Source: Diplolepis rosae
Taxonomy: Eukaryota; Arthropoda; Insecta; Hymenoptera; Diplolepididae
DNA length: 64,000 nt
Assembly: GCA_030998225.1 (NCBI GenBank)
Contig: JAPYXD010000738.1
Coordinates: forward strand, 1 to 64,000
Direction of reading: 5' to 3'
The translations under genes and the position numbers were made by a program. Below are positions 40,205 through 51,239 of this stretch, one piece after another (positions within the stretch are counted from its first letter, which is position 1; each line of letters starts with the position of its first letter). The notes under the pieces were generated by a model. That model saw nothing but the letters and a program-made list of their open reading frames with translations, searched no databases and had not been told where the DNA came from.

Positions 40205-42631
40205 AACATTTTTCTCTAATATTATGCATAGCATAACAGCATTCAGATTTTTTAAACTGGGAATTAGTCAAGTTTTCCAAGGGCTTCCTAGTCACGGTCG
40301 AACCTCCTTAAATTGAGAGAATAATGCTATTTTGGTGAAAAAGCGATTTTATGAAAAAAGATTTGAAACGAAATTTAAGCACAGAAGATAGTGTACCTTT
40401 CCAGTAGTAATTATATCATATTTTTTAAATTAATTTTTTCATTACTTTAAGAAAGTAAAACACGTATTTGGTTAATTTTTCAAATAATATGTTTCAAATT
40501 TGGCGTCTCTTTCGCGCCTTTTTTGTATAGAATCGAGAAAAACATCAAATCTGAGCATGCTGTCAATTTTTAAGAAGTTCTTTAATATACGCTTCGATTT
40601 CATATAGCGATCAAACTTACACAACTTTCGCGCACGCAATATCTGCTGAAAGTTCATATGAAATTGCATCTGAGGAGTTTTATAATATAAAATAAATTTT
40701 ACAAATTCAATAATCAATTATTTGGAAACAAAATTTTTTATTTATCCAAAATTATTTTTAGAAAATTCTAATATACAAGTGTGAATAAGAGATTTGATTA
40801 TATAAAAAATTAAAAAACATGTTTAATTTTGCATAAGAAATTAAAGTTTAAAATTTGTCTAGTAAGAAATAAATTTCAAAAAATTTCCTTTAGAATAAAG
40901 GACCTCAAAAAAGTTTTTAGAATACTTAAAACCTTTTACATGACAATTTCATCAAATAAATGTAAATAAAATATTTGATTATTCAAAAATGAATTATATT
41001 GTATTTGGATATAAATTATTTAGAGAATATCCAAGTGTGAATAAATAGTTTGATTCTTTAAATATCAAATATATTATATTTAAATTTGAATACTAAATTA
41101 CATGTTGAGATTTCTCTGATATGAAGTGGAAAAATATTTATTTCGAATAAAATATCATTAAAAATTTGTGGAATAGCTCAAATCTTTTACATCACATTTT
41201 ATTATGAAAATGAAGATGCTTTAGCAGTAGATAAAAGTACAAGTGAACCTGTAATTTTTTATGGCAGTGCGTATACTAAAATTATCTTTTAAACGATTTT
41301 TACGTATTTCAAAAAAATTATTTAAAGTATTTTAATTTACAGTAAAACTTTGTCGAATTATCTTCATACCAAAGGAATCTCAATTTGTAGTTTCGCATGC
41401 GAATTCAGATATAATTAAGGCCATGGACCAACCGGATCACGTGATTAGATTCCTACCTTATCATCATTTTCCATTTGTGTAACCCCATTTCTGTAAAAAA
41501 TGAGATAATAAGTTGATAATTTGTGAGAGTAAATGGAATGCACAAAGGCAAGTCTGTCTGGTTATAAATGTTTATAATTATAAAAAAAAAATGTTTGCAA
41601 AGAAAATTCTTTTCATAATTATGAACATTTATGACCAGAGAGACCTATAATAATGTATTTTATTTGATTCTACAAATTTTCAGTTACTTTTCTCAATTTT
41701 TATAGAAATGGGGTTACACAAACTTAAATGCCGGTAAAGTAGGAATCTAGTCACGTGACCAGGTTGGTCCATGGCCTTAATTGGCTTTTTTTAATAATCA
41801 CACCTTTCATTTACATTTATACATTAAAATTGTCATATACAAATTTTTAAGTATTCTAAAACTTTTTTTAAAAGTATTTCATTTTTATAATATTTGTCAC
41901 TTTTACTTAATAACAAAGAATCACAATGAGTAATTTCGTATGAAAATGTAAATATAATTTATTCATCATCATCAAAAAAAAAAAAAAAAAGAAACCTTTT
42001 GTTTACACTTATATATTGAAATTGTCACGTAAAAGATGTTATGTATTTCAAAAAATGGTATTTAAAGTATTTTACTCAATAGTAAAGGTTTGTCGAATCA
42101 AGTTCATACAAAAAAATTGTTTAGTAATTGTAATTTCGTATGTGAATTAGAATATAAATTATTAACTTGCTTAAATATTGAACCCCTTAATTAACACTTG
42201 TTTATTAAAACTATCATGTAAAAGATTTTACACATCATAAAATTTTGATTTAAGGGTTAAGTTTTCAAATTATATCTTCCGTCATTTCAAATGCGGCATC
42301 TCTTTCGCGCCTCTTTTGCACGCAATCCAGCAGAGTCGAAAGAAACATAAAAACCGAGCAAGCTGTCGATTTGTATTTTGTAAGCAGTGCTCCTACACAC
42401 TGTTGAGTTTCATATAGCAATCTAACTTACACAACTTTAGCTAACAGTGCGTACATGTGATTCCTCGCGCACGCAATTTCAGCTGTAGGTACAAGGAGCC
42501 TTCAAACAGAGAAAACTCAGAGAACCACTGCGAACAGCAGACACACTACGCTGCGCCCGCAACCATTCTCACGTACGTACTGCTGTTGGCGTTGTGTGCG
42601 TAACGTTCGCGTGTCAAATCTGGACACACTG
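40205..42631. repeat. Right arm of the giant inverted repeat
   Basis: Inverted copy of the left arm, differing in scattered single bases (for example near 42358 and 42370). It contains the mirror copy of the TTAA MITE. Confidence 0.9.
41415..41780. mobile_element. Mirror copy of the TTAA-flanked MITE in the right arm
   Basis: Same 358-bp element (41419-41776), TTAA on both sides, in the mirrored position. It was either inserted before the arms were duplicated or copied by gene conversion. Confidence 0.8.
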
Positions 42632-42639
42632 TCACAGAC
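42632..42639. repeat. 8-bp target-site duplication, right
   Basis: TCACAGAC directly after the right end GGACACACTG of the giant foldback element. Confidence 0.9.
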
Positions 42640-42671
42640 TTACCAATGTGACGGGGTAAAATTTTACCACG

Positions 42672-43320
42672 TTACACCTCTTAAATCAATACTGCAAAAA
42701 ATTTATTAATATATTCTTGTACTTAATTCACCAGGAATACATTTCCACATTTCGAAATATTCTTTACGTGGTATTTAGAGACGGCAATAATCATTGAAAT
42801 CTGTATAACTCTAACCTCTAGGAATAAAATATTTTTTATGTGTCCTAAATCACTACCGCAAAAAAATGTATTGAAATATTCTTAAAGACGATTATTCCTT
42901 TTTGGAATATACTAAATTTGGTATGTTATTGGCATCTTGTTGACATTTTACTGGTATAAAGTCGACGCACTTACGATAGATTTACCCATTTCAAAATATA
43001 TTGGGTGGTATTTAAGGACTGCAATAATTATTGAAATCTGTTTAACCCTAATTGACAGGCATAAAATATTTTCTATTTTTCTTCGCTTGATACTGCAGAA
43101 AATGTATTAAAATATTCTTGAAATCGAATTATATAATTATATATTTATAATTTATAATATAGATATATTTTACTTGGTATTCAAAGTCGGCAATAATTAT
43201 TTAAATTTGTCTGACCCTAACTTCTGGAAACGAAGTCTTTTCTAATTCCCTTAAATTGATATTGCAATAAAATCCATTAAAATATTCTTGAAGTCGACCT
43301 ATTTGTACATCATAATCACG
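42672..43320. repeat. Satellite array, about 166-bp unit (array 1)
   Basis: About four diverged units carrying AATATTCTTGAAGTCGAC, then CATTTC.AAATAT, then GGTATTTA.AGACGGCAATAAT, then ATAAAATATTTTCTA and TCGATATTG. The same unit forms the arrays at 51.2-53.6 kb. Confidence 0.75.
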
Positions 43321-43329
43321 TAAGTACTT

Positions 43330-44053
43330 ACTTTATTCGAAGGTTCCTCATTTTGAGTCAGGAACACATGTTCCTCGCTTAGGGATGGGGATAGGTCAAT
43401 GAAAGACACAATGGTTATAAGATTATACAAATTACATTTTATTAAACAAGTTAATAAATTTTATAAACAAATTAAAACATTGGCGAAATATTAGCACAGG
43501 TTAGTAGAAAAAAAAAAGAAGATAGGGAGAGTAGTTACGGTACCTTGTAGATTTTATCTAATTCGCAGATAATCTCTTCAATCGTCAAGTGAAACGGAGT
43601 GATGATCCCTATAAGTATGAATTTGTTTGTGTAAACGATCCCCACACGCGTAACTGCGATGAAACGACTGTCCTCACGGATGTGAGAGAACAAGCGATTA
43701 TTCATCATTGACTCTCGAACGGTTTGCAGACGAAGTATGGTGGAATTTAACGATCGCGCAGAATGTTAATTCTTGGAGTTTATTTTGATGAAGATGCTGT
43801 ACTTTCCCTACTCGCGAAACCGACGTTAAATTGTGAAGAAAACTGAAGAAACTGCTCCTGTGGTTGACCTCTTTTATAGTTTATAATATAATACGGCAGT
43901 CAACGTTTTCCGTCACGTAGTCACTTTTTCCTAGAAGGGAGGGTTCTCTTTACTTCTCCTTAATTCTGGTTCCTATTTCACGATTCTCTAGTAGATTTTT
44001 ACCACCTAGCCTGTGCGTAATATATACCTTTGTATACTTCGCGGGACGTGACA
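43330..44053 (-). repeat. Diverged LTR of an element C relative
   Basis: The right end GCGGGACGTGACA and adjoining internal sequence align with element C. The left part aligns with 31640-31770 (AGGGATGAGGAATAG versus AGGGATGGGGATAGG). The left edge is estimated. Much more diverged than the two LTRs of element C from each other, so it is an older insertion. Confidence 0.65.
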
Positions 44054-44720
44054 CCTGACCACCGAGTTCGAACGCGGGGGCGAAACATCCGACATCGAAT
44101 CTTTGGAAGAAGAATGCATTTAAACCAGGGTGCTTACTTAATCAAGAAAATATTTTTTACTTTAATTGAGCAATTCATATTGCATAAAAATTTCGTTTAA
44201 CAAGAATTATAGGAATTAACATTTTGAATTATTGTTGGGAATGAGAAAATTATAACAATGTATTACATAAATGCATAGTAACAAAAGAAGAAACAATTCT
44301 GGAAATATTGTGATACAATTGTTGATTACATATGTTACATATATAGTGGTAATTAGGTAATTTGACATTTTTTTCTATTATGATTGATAATAATTATGTA
44401 AATTTACAACATTATGATTATCGATAAAAGGAAGTTAAAAATTACCAAAAAAGTAAAGAGCAATTCACAAGTATTACGATTCTTGATGTATAAATTAGTA
44501 AAAAAAAAATCTGAAAAGCATTATACATCATTGGTTATACAAAAGAGATAAATTAAGATACAGAATATGGATGATAGAGATTGAGAAATATTAAGATTGT
44601 TAATTACATATATCAATTAATAGACGTTGAAAAATGGTATACAAGAGGGAAAAATTTGTTTAAGACTAAAGTTGAATTCTTTAAAGAATGGCATTGTGAA
44701 TGCTTATTACTATTTTTACA
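44054..44720 (-). mobile_element. 3' UTR relic of the element C relative
   Basis: Parallels 22624-23300 along its length, for example TTGATTACATATGTTA and GGCATTG.GAATGCTTATTA. It is cut by a mariner insertion at 44721. Confidence 0.65.
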
Positions 44721-45875
44721 TCAGGTGCGCAACTAAGTTTCGGCTGTTTGTCAATAGATGGCTCCAGCAGTAAGTCCTGGTCTATTTTGACCTGTCCAAA
44801 ACGTCTTGAACCAAGCTTAGACATATGAAACAAACCGTTTTGATATATTAGTGATTTTGATTTGGCGTCATATACTTCTGGTTGTGTGAAAATGTCTGAT
44901 TTTGTGCCAAATAATCGTCATTTGCGGGAAGTATTGATTTTCTTCTTTCATTCGTAGAAAACGGCGGCTGAAGCGCATCGAGAGCTCCAAAAAGTTCACG
45001 AAGATGATGCTCTAAGTGAAACAACGGCTAAAAACCTTCGAAGACGCTGAATTGGAGGCATTGCTCGACGAGGATCCGTGCGAAACGTAAGAAGAATGAT
45101 TCAAAAACAAGGAACTTGGTTTCCCCATGATTTCAAACCAAGGGACGTTGAGTGTTGTTTTTTCGCCTGTGAACAACTGCTTCAGAGGCAAAAAAGGAAG
45201 GTTTTCTTCATCGCATCGTGACGGGTGATGAAAAATGGATTCATTATAGCAACCCAAAGAGAAGAAAGTCATTGGGACTGCCCGGTCATGCTTCTACGGC
45301 GTCGGCTCGGCCGAATATTCACGCTGCGAAGGTTATGCTGTGTATATGGTGGGACCAGCTCGGTGTTATTTATTATAAGCTGTTGAAACCGAACGAAACC
45401 ATCACTGGGGAGCAGTATCGAACGCAATTAATGCATTTGAGCCGAGAACTGCGCGAAAAACGGTCATAATACGAGCGGAGGCACGAAAAAGTGATTCTGC
45501 AGCATGACAACGCTCGGCCTCATGTTACCAAACCCGTTAAAACCTACTTGGAAACGCTCAAATAAGAAGTCCTACCCCACCCGCTATATTCCCCAGATAT
45601 TGCACCGTCTGATTATTACTTGTTCCGGTCGATGGCACATGGTCTGGCTGATCAATAGTTACGCTCATATAAAGACATCGAAAAATAGCATGATTCGTGG
45701 ATAGCCTCAAAATATGAACGCTTTTACCGTAACGGTATTCGAGCTCTACCAGAAAGATGGGCAAAAGTTGTAGCTAACGATGGGAAATACTTTGAATGAT
45801 TCATTTGTAACCATCTTCTCACAATAAAGTTGCATTTTCATAAAAAAAACAGCGGGAACTTAGTTGCGCGCCTAA
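44721..45875 (+). mobile_element. mariner element 2, full length, with inverted terminal repeats
   Basis: The ends are TCAGGTGCGCAACTAAGTTT and, inverted, TTAGGCGCGCAACTAAGTTC. The right flank is TA; the left flank is CA, a likely mutated TA target duplication. Inserted into the relic of an element C relative. Confidence 0.85.
44894..45800 (+). pseudogene. mariner transposase 2, multiply broken
   Basis: Starts MSDFVPNNRHLREVLIFFFH, with a stop soon after. Part of the DNA-binding region is deleted (jump near 45048 to a LEALLDEDP-like stretch). The catalytic part has IVTGDEKWIHYSNPKRRKS (first D), then VMLCIWWDQLGV, ILQHDNARPH (second D), and SPDIAPSDYYLF (third D), ending KVVANDGKYFE. This is a DD34D mariner of the mauritiana group. 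Frame changes and at least five stops are present. It cuts and pastes the element when intact; this copy cannot. Confidence 0.85.
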
Positions 45876-45941
45876 TAACACGTGGATCAATAAGTCCCGA
45901 TACTAACTAGGAAAAACACATTTTTTTGGCAAAACTCGACT

Positions 45942-46890
45942 TTATTCATCAACACAGTATCCTTCAAAAGCAACACAATCAGTCCAGGGCTTCTCTAATA
46001 TTTCAATACCTTTCCTGTAGAGCGATTTATCTTTGGCCTCGAAATAAGCGTTCGTTTCGGTGATTACTTCCTCGTTGGAGTAGAATCTCTTTCCTTGGAG
46101 CATTTTTTTGAGGTCTGCAAACAGGTAGTAGTCGCTGGGGGCCAGATCCGGTGAATATGGTGGGTGCGGAAGCAATTCGAAGCTCAATTCATTCAATTTC
46201 GCCGTGGTAGCGAGCGACTTGTGACACGGCGGATTGTCTTGGTGAAAGAGCATTTTTTTCTTCTTCATTTGGAGCCGTTTCTCACCGATTTCGTTATTCA
46301 AATGCATCAATTGGCCAATGTAACGTTCGCTATTGATCGTCTTACCTTTTTCAAGGTAGTCGATGAACAAAACTCCATGAGCATCCCAAAATACTGAGGC
46401 CACAACCTTACTGGCCCACATTTGCGTTTTTGGCCGCTTTGGACGCTTCTCACCGACTGCAGTTCACTCGGTTGACGACCGCTTTGACCCACGGAGTGTA
46501 GTGATGGATACAGGTTTCGGCCATTGTCACACACCGACACAAAAAATTCGGTTTATTTCGGCGAAACAACTCCAAACAGCGCTTGGAATCAACGACACGT
46601 TGTCGTTTTTGATCCACTGTGAGCAAACGCGGCACCCACTTTGACACACTGCCGTATGATATCTTTAAGGTATCAGCTATCTCATGCAATTTTAATTTAC
46701 GGTTTTCAAAAACGATGTGGTGGAATTTTTTGATGGTTTCCGGTGTAACTACCACATTTGGCCGGCCGGAGCGTTCAGAATTTTCAGTGTCTGTACGACT
46801 ACGTTTAAACTCAGCATACCACCGAAAAATGGTTGTTTTTGATGGAGCAGAGCCTCCGTAGCACTTTTCAAGCCATTGCTGAGCTTGCAC
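45942..46890 (-). pseudogene. mariner transposase 3
   Basis: Two adjoining frames. The N-terminal part (46890-46450) has KTTIFRWYAEFKRSRTDTEN, SGRPNVVVTPETIKKFHHIV and KLKLHEIADTLKISYGSVSK. The C-terminal part (46421-45942) has MLFHQDNPPCHKS and PYSPDLAPSDYYLFADLKKM. The first catalytic D is replaced by A (VTMAETCIHH, where DETWIHH is usual). There is a frame break near 46430. It belongs to a mariner group different from copies 1 and 2. Clear terminal repeats were not found. Confidence 0.85.
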
Positions 46891-47174
46891 TGTGTTTTTT
46901 TTTCATCAAAAAACAATGGTTAAACACACGAAATTGTTTCGAATCTATTGTTTTGAGAATATCAAGACTAGCGTCACTTAAATCACTGTAACTCGTGGAC
47001 CTTACACAAATGTTCGTAATCCATGGTGACCGCTCATCGAAACTAAAACGGACTTATACGATCGTGTGCTCTTTTTTGGGTTTGCTTTGAACTTAAATCA
47101 AAACTCAGTTAACAAATTAGAATAATTTTTTAAATATCAAGTGTACAAATACGTTTGCGCCGTTTTTTATCAAA

Positions 47175-47465
47175 AATTGGGCATTTATTGTGAAAGAGCG
47201 GAACCTTGCGTTTTATTCGAAATATTGTCCATCGTATTGTTTTTCTTGCGTTTGGCACAAATCTTGATCCAATAATGCTTCCAATTTCGTGTCTTTATAC
47301 ACTTTCGGCATTCCGCTACGTTCTTAGTCTTCGATGTCAAATTCACTGTTCGTAAACTTTTGACACCACTCACGACACCTTCTCTCACTTAAGGCAGCCT
47401 CACCATATGTTTCTACAAGCAATCGATGCGCCTTAGCTGCAGATTTTTTCATATTAAAGAAGTAA
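47175..47465 (-). pseudogene. mariner transposase fragment 4 (DNA-binding part)
   Basis: Reads LSERRCREWCQKFTNSEFDI, then KVYKDTKLEALLDQDLCQTQ in a second frame. This is the N-terminal part of a mauritiana-group mariner. Only about 290 bp remain and the catalytic domain is absent. Confidence 0.7.
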
Positions 47466-49340
47466 ATCAAAAGTTTCCGCAAAAAAGAGAATTGAAATAT
47501 TTCGACTTTCTTTTATTTTTTATTTCTTAACATTTAAATATTTTGAAACCGAATTTTGGCCTAATTTGGCCGAAAAGTTTTGCTTTCAAGTTGAATTTGA
47601 AGTTTACGTTTTAAATTTTTAAATTTTATCAATTTAAAAATTTTTAAAAGCAATTTTGCCCAGTTTTGCCTCAAAATTACTCTTTTAAGAGAATATAATA
47701 CTTTGGGTCGCACGAAGGGGGAAAATTTGTATCTGAAATGTACAAAACAGAATATTTAATTTTTCGTGATTTCGCGCGGCTGTGCGTTCAAAAACACGTT
47801 TTAATTTGGGGGTTTTTTCCTACGCCTGCAAGTAAATGGGTCTGACCAATGGATTTCACCAATGGCTTTCTTAGTATACAACATGTGTGACTATCCCAGT
47901 TTTTCAAAATTCTCCTTCCCCTTTACGAGAGTCTAATCTTAATAAAAGGCGGCATCAGGATGGACAGTGCACTGCAAAAATTAGCGATACAGGCCTGCCA
48001 TAGTTCATCATTTGCCAACCTCCCTCGTTATAATTAATTTTTCTATAAAAGCACGCATAACTCGGCAGGTTTTACTCATTGGAAAAAAGGAATTGTCCAG
48101 CAAGGGAAGCTCCCCGAGGGGATTCGACACTTGCGTGGTGTGAATGCCAGGAGAGACTTATCGGGCGAAGCTCCCGGTGGGGATTAGACACCTTTTAAAC
48201 CCTCCCTTGCTTATTTTTATTTTGATTGCGAGGAATGCCACGTTCGATGTGTCTCTCGATATGAGAGTTCACACTACTGGTGGCATGAGCCGAGCTAACC
48301 GAGTTATTGGAAGAATTTGAAGCGACCGTATTGGAAAAAATTCCCAAAAATTTAAACAAGACGAACGAAAGCCATTGATCCCTACCTATGGGGGGACACG
48401 AAGCATATACAACCGAGTTCTGAAAAGATTAGGTGCAGTGATGCTACAATGCACCACACCCAATCTCAGGCCTCGATCTATTTGTGAATTAGTGTCGCGC
48501 AGAGCGATCAGTCCTCACCTTAATAGGGTGCGGCACCGGACTAATTCTCGAGGATCTGCAACCAAACACATCACCTCGGATTTCCAACTCTTTGATTAAC
48601 TCCCATCTCAATTAATATGCGCGTGCTTCAATTAGCGACCGCGATCAAATCTACTGCGATCAATAAATTATGAAGTTTGTAAACGATGTTTTCCCCCCTT
48701 TAGAGACTGCTTTAGAGCTGGAAATTGGTGTCAAAGAAAGATAATGTTTTCGTGATTATGATGATGTCTTTTAAAATTCAAACGGTCGCATATTATGTCC
48801 GGTGGATGCGTTTGAAAATTCTTATGCAGTGGAAAGAGAAAGCATGCCGCGTGTTAACAAGGAGAACGTTTTTCCCCTATGCCGTTTCTCCTGGCACGGG
48901 TTACGGTGTACGAAAGGCATGGATAGCGTAGGCGCTCGCTGATTGGCCGCTCGTGTCTCCAGGCCCCAATCACACGCGATCTCTGTGCCGACGCGCGCTC
49001 CTATTGGGCAGCAGCATGCGAAGGTTTGAACCTCATGTAAAAATTTAAAATATTCCACGGACGATTGAAAAAATGATTAAATGGTGGCGCATTATTTATT
49101 TATTTATAAGATTGGTATTTTGTTCATCATCTAGGAAGTTTTAATATTGTTATTAAATTGATATTGATCTATTTAAATATAAATTAACATTTATACTCCA
49201 ACACAATAAAATTTACAACTACTAAATAATTAATGTAGTATCCGAATATTTTAATTATTATTAATATTTATTAATTAATTTATTTATTTATCATTAAAAA
49301 ACGGCCTACATGTATAGTAATAAATAAATTCATAACAAAT
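47466..49340. other. Intergenic DNA with a promoter-like GC patch
   Basis: No gene is recognised. At 48900-49020 a CG-rich patch holds CCAAT boxes in both orientations (GATTGG near 48940, CCCAATC near 48963, TATTGGG near 48999). The phrase GAAGCTCCC with GGGGATT recurs near 48110 and 48170. Confidence 0.4.
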
Positions 49341-49345
49341 AGTGC

Positions 49346-49455
49346 AAAAAAAAAGGCAAAAGAGAGATGAACGCGGGACGCCCATCCAGCAACCATGCAC
49401 AAGGCTGCTTAACCTAGGTGATCGGTTGAGTGGCAGCACCCGCAGTTTAGTGCGG
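49346..49455 (-). ncRNA. 5S-rRNA-derived sequence with T-run (pseudogene or SINE head)
   Basis: On the minus strand CCGATCACC, then GTTAAGCAGC, then GGATGGG appear in the order and spacing of the internal promoter region of 5S rRNA (bases about 35-90). Downstream there is a run of nine T (49346-49354), a Pol III stop signal. The 5' third is diverged. It could be a 5S pseudogene or a 5S-derived SINE. Confidence 0.6.
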
Positions 49456-49771
49456 CGCTCTTTGAGAGTACGAACGAAAATGTTGGTGAAAACTGGATCA
49501 CCGCGTTTGAGCCACATGCACTTCCGGTTTGGAAGTTAATCACTAATTGCAAAGCGAAGACTTAACGAAACCTCGCAATTCTTTCGTGCGAGTTTCGTGT
49601 GACTGTGTTCGTTCTTATCTCGATTCTATTTTCAAGGATTTCGCTCCAGTTTCCTCGCAAAAGGCGGAAATTCGAGGCTGGGCCGTTTCAGAATATATTA
49701 TACTGATAAAAATTCACTAACATTTCAAGGTTATGTTGTTGACAGGTGTTCAACCTTACGACAGTGACGTA

Positions 49772-50331
49772 CTACTGTGATCAAATTGAAAGCTGAATTT
49801 TGTTATAAAATGAAAAATCTTTATGTATTTATCCAAATCAATTTCATCCCCTTCAAAGTAATCCCCTTCCGATATAATGCACTTATGCCAACGTTTTTTC
49901 CAATCGTCGAAACACTTGTTAAATTCGATTTCCGGAATTGCCTTTAGAGCCTTCAGCGATTCGGTTTTTATCTCCTCAATCGAGTCATAACGGTGTCCCC
50001 GGAGCGGTCTCTTGAGTTTGCTGAACATCCAGAAGTCAAACGGAGCTAAATCAGGTGAATACGGTGGTTGCGGAACGATATTTGTTGAAGTTTTGACGAA
50101 ATGATCGCGTAAAACCAGTGCCGTGTGTGATGGTGCATTATCATGCCAAGAGTTGTTGTCCCATAAATCCGGCCTTTTTCTGCGAACAGCTTCACAATAA
50201 TGAATATTTTGATGTGAAATTTGGCACAGATGTCACTAACAGTACTACCAACTTATGGAAAAAAAAATTTCAGTTTCGAAAATCCCGGGAAGTTTAAATT
50301 TAAAATTCACCTTTCAATTTGATCACAGTAG
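49772..50331 (-). mobile_element. mariner deletion derivative with intact ends
   Basis: The 29-bp ends (CTACTGTGATCAAATTGAAA and on) are inverted copies with a single mismatch, flanked by TA at 49770-49771 and 50332-50333. The inside keeps only the C-terminal third of a transposase: NNSWHDNAPSH (second D), PYSPDLAPFDFWMF (third D) and KLKRPLRGHRYDSIEEIKTE to SEGDYFEGDEID. The DNA-binding domains and first catalytic D are deleted. Non-autonomous but with ends suitable for mobilisation. Confidence 0.85.
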
Positions 50332-50424
50332 TATTACATCATTCAATTTCAACCAAAACTTACTGGTGGCACCAACTTTTGTGAAACAGCGGAAACTTAT
50401 TTGTACACCTGATAATAGTATATT

Positions 50425-50559
50425 ACGTGCCTAGGCGCACAATGAGGGTTATTGCGTGACGAGCGACAATGCTCGCAGGAGATCGAAGCCGAGGCGCGAT
50501 CAGTCCTGCGAGCATTGTCGCGAGTCTCGTAATTTCCCGAATTGTGTGCATTGGCACGT
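50425..50559. repeat. 135-bp imperfect palindrome with an 18-bp perfect stem
   Basis: Inner stem GCGACAATGCTCGCAGGA (50463-50480) with TCCTGCGAGCATTGTCGC (50504-50521). The outer parts ACGTGCCTAGGCGCACAAT and ATTGTGTGCATTGGCACGT pair with a few mismatches. It could be a tiny MITE or a microRNA-like precursor. Confidence 0.75.
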
Positions 50560-50873
50560 ATTCTATTTTATGTGACTTCGGTGCGTATACGAGTTTTTAT
50601 GCTTACACTCGAATCTAATCTAGTATTGTACTTGTTTGCGGCACTAGTCATTACACTTGATATGTGACGACTACCACAGTCCCGGGCATTTTGATTTTAT
50701 CGATCTTGTGTAGTAGTAATGGATTTTAATAGACGCATGCGCAGTTCAAATGTACAAGGCTTTGCCAGTAAGGTGCTAACGCTGTACGAAGGAGAAGAAG
50801 ATTAAGAAGAAGAAAAAACGAGTTTGCGCGCCGGTGGCACATAAAATAGGTTACTTAAACATTTATTGGGTTG

Positions 50874-51235
50874 TCCCAGAAGTAATTGCCGATTTTTACA
50901 TCAAAATTGAACACATTTTTAGAAATACAAGGAATTAACTTTAATCAATGATATATTTTCCATTTTGTTCAATGACCTCTTGCCATTTTTCTGGTAACTT
51001 CATGATTCCACGCTCATAGAAATTCTAGTCTTTATTGGCAAAAAACTTAACCCAGTGCGATTTCACAGCTTGATCATCATTGAAAGTTTTACCTTTCAAG
51101 AAGTTCTGCAAAGATCGAAATAAATAGTAATCTGATGGTGTAAGGTCAGGGCTATGTGGCGGATTTAACATCACTTCCCAACCAAGCCTTAATCATTTTT
51201 GGCGAGTGGCTAAGAATGTGTATAGTGTATCGTTG
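50874..51235 (-). pseudogene. mariner fragment 6 (C-terminal part)
   Basis: The left end TTGGGTTGTCCCAGAAGTAA at 50876, next to TA, looks like a mariner terminal repeat. The minus strand reads NPPHSPDLTPSDYYLFRSLQ (third D), GKTFNDDQAVKSHWVKFFAN and MKLPEKWQEVIEQNGKYIID with a stop at about 50942. An internal stop follows NKD. The rest of the element to the right is missing. Confidence 0.75.
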
Positions 51236-51239
51236 TTGT

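Larger units (their letters stand above)
36521..42631. mobile_element. Giant foldback DNA transposon, hAT-like, 6.1 kb, without transposase
   Basis: Both ends read CAGTGTGTCCAGATTTGACA as inverted copies. They are flanked by an exact 8-bp duplication, TCACAGAC, at 36513-36520 and 42632-42639. The arms are 2425 bp (36521-38945) and 2427 bp (40205-42631) and differ only here and there, for example by length of a T run near 37165. The 1.26-kb centre has further weak inverted similarity and a nested foldback. An 8-bp duplication with ends starting CAGTG is the hAT pattern; P-type elements also make 8 bp. There is no frame resembling a transposase, so it would need one supplied by another copy. 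Confidence 0.9.

Noticed and set aside
38433..40717. Two 81-codon frames (38433-38678 and 40472-40717) differing by one residue
   Set aside because: They are mirror images in the two arms of the giant palindrome, so the likeness follows from the repeat; no domain.
48105..48205. tRNA or small RNA gene around GGGGATTCGACAC
   Set aside because: No cloverleaf arms pair around it; the phrase is a short local duplication.
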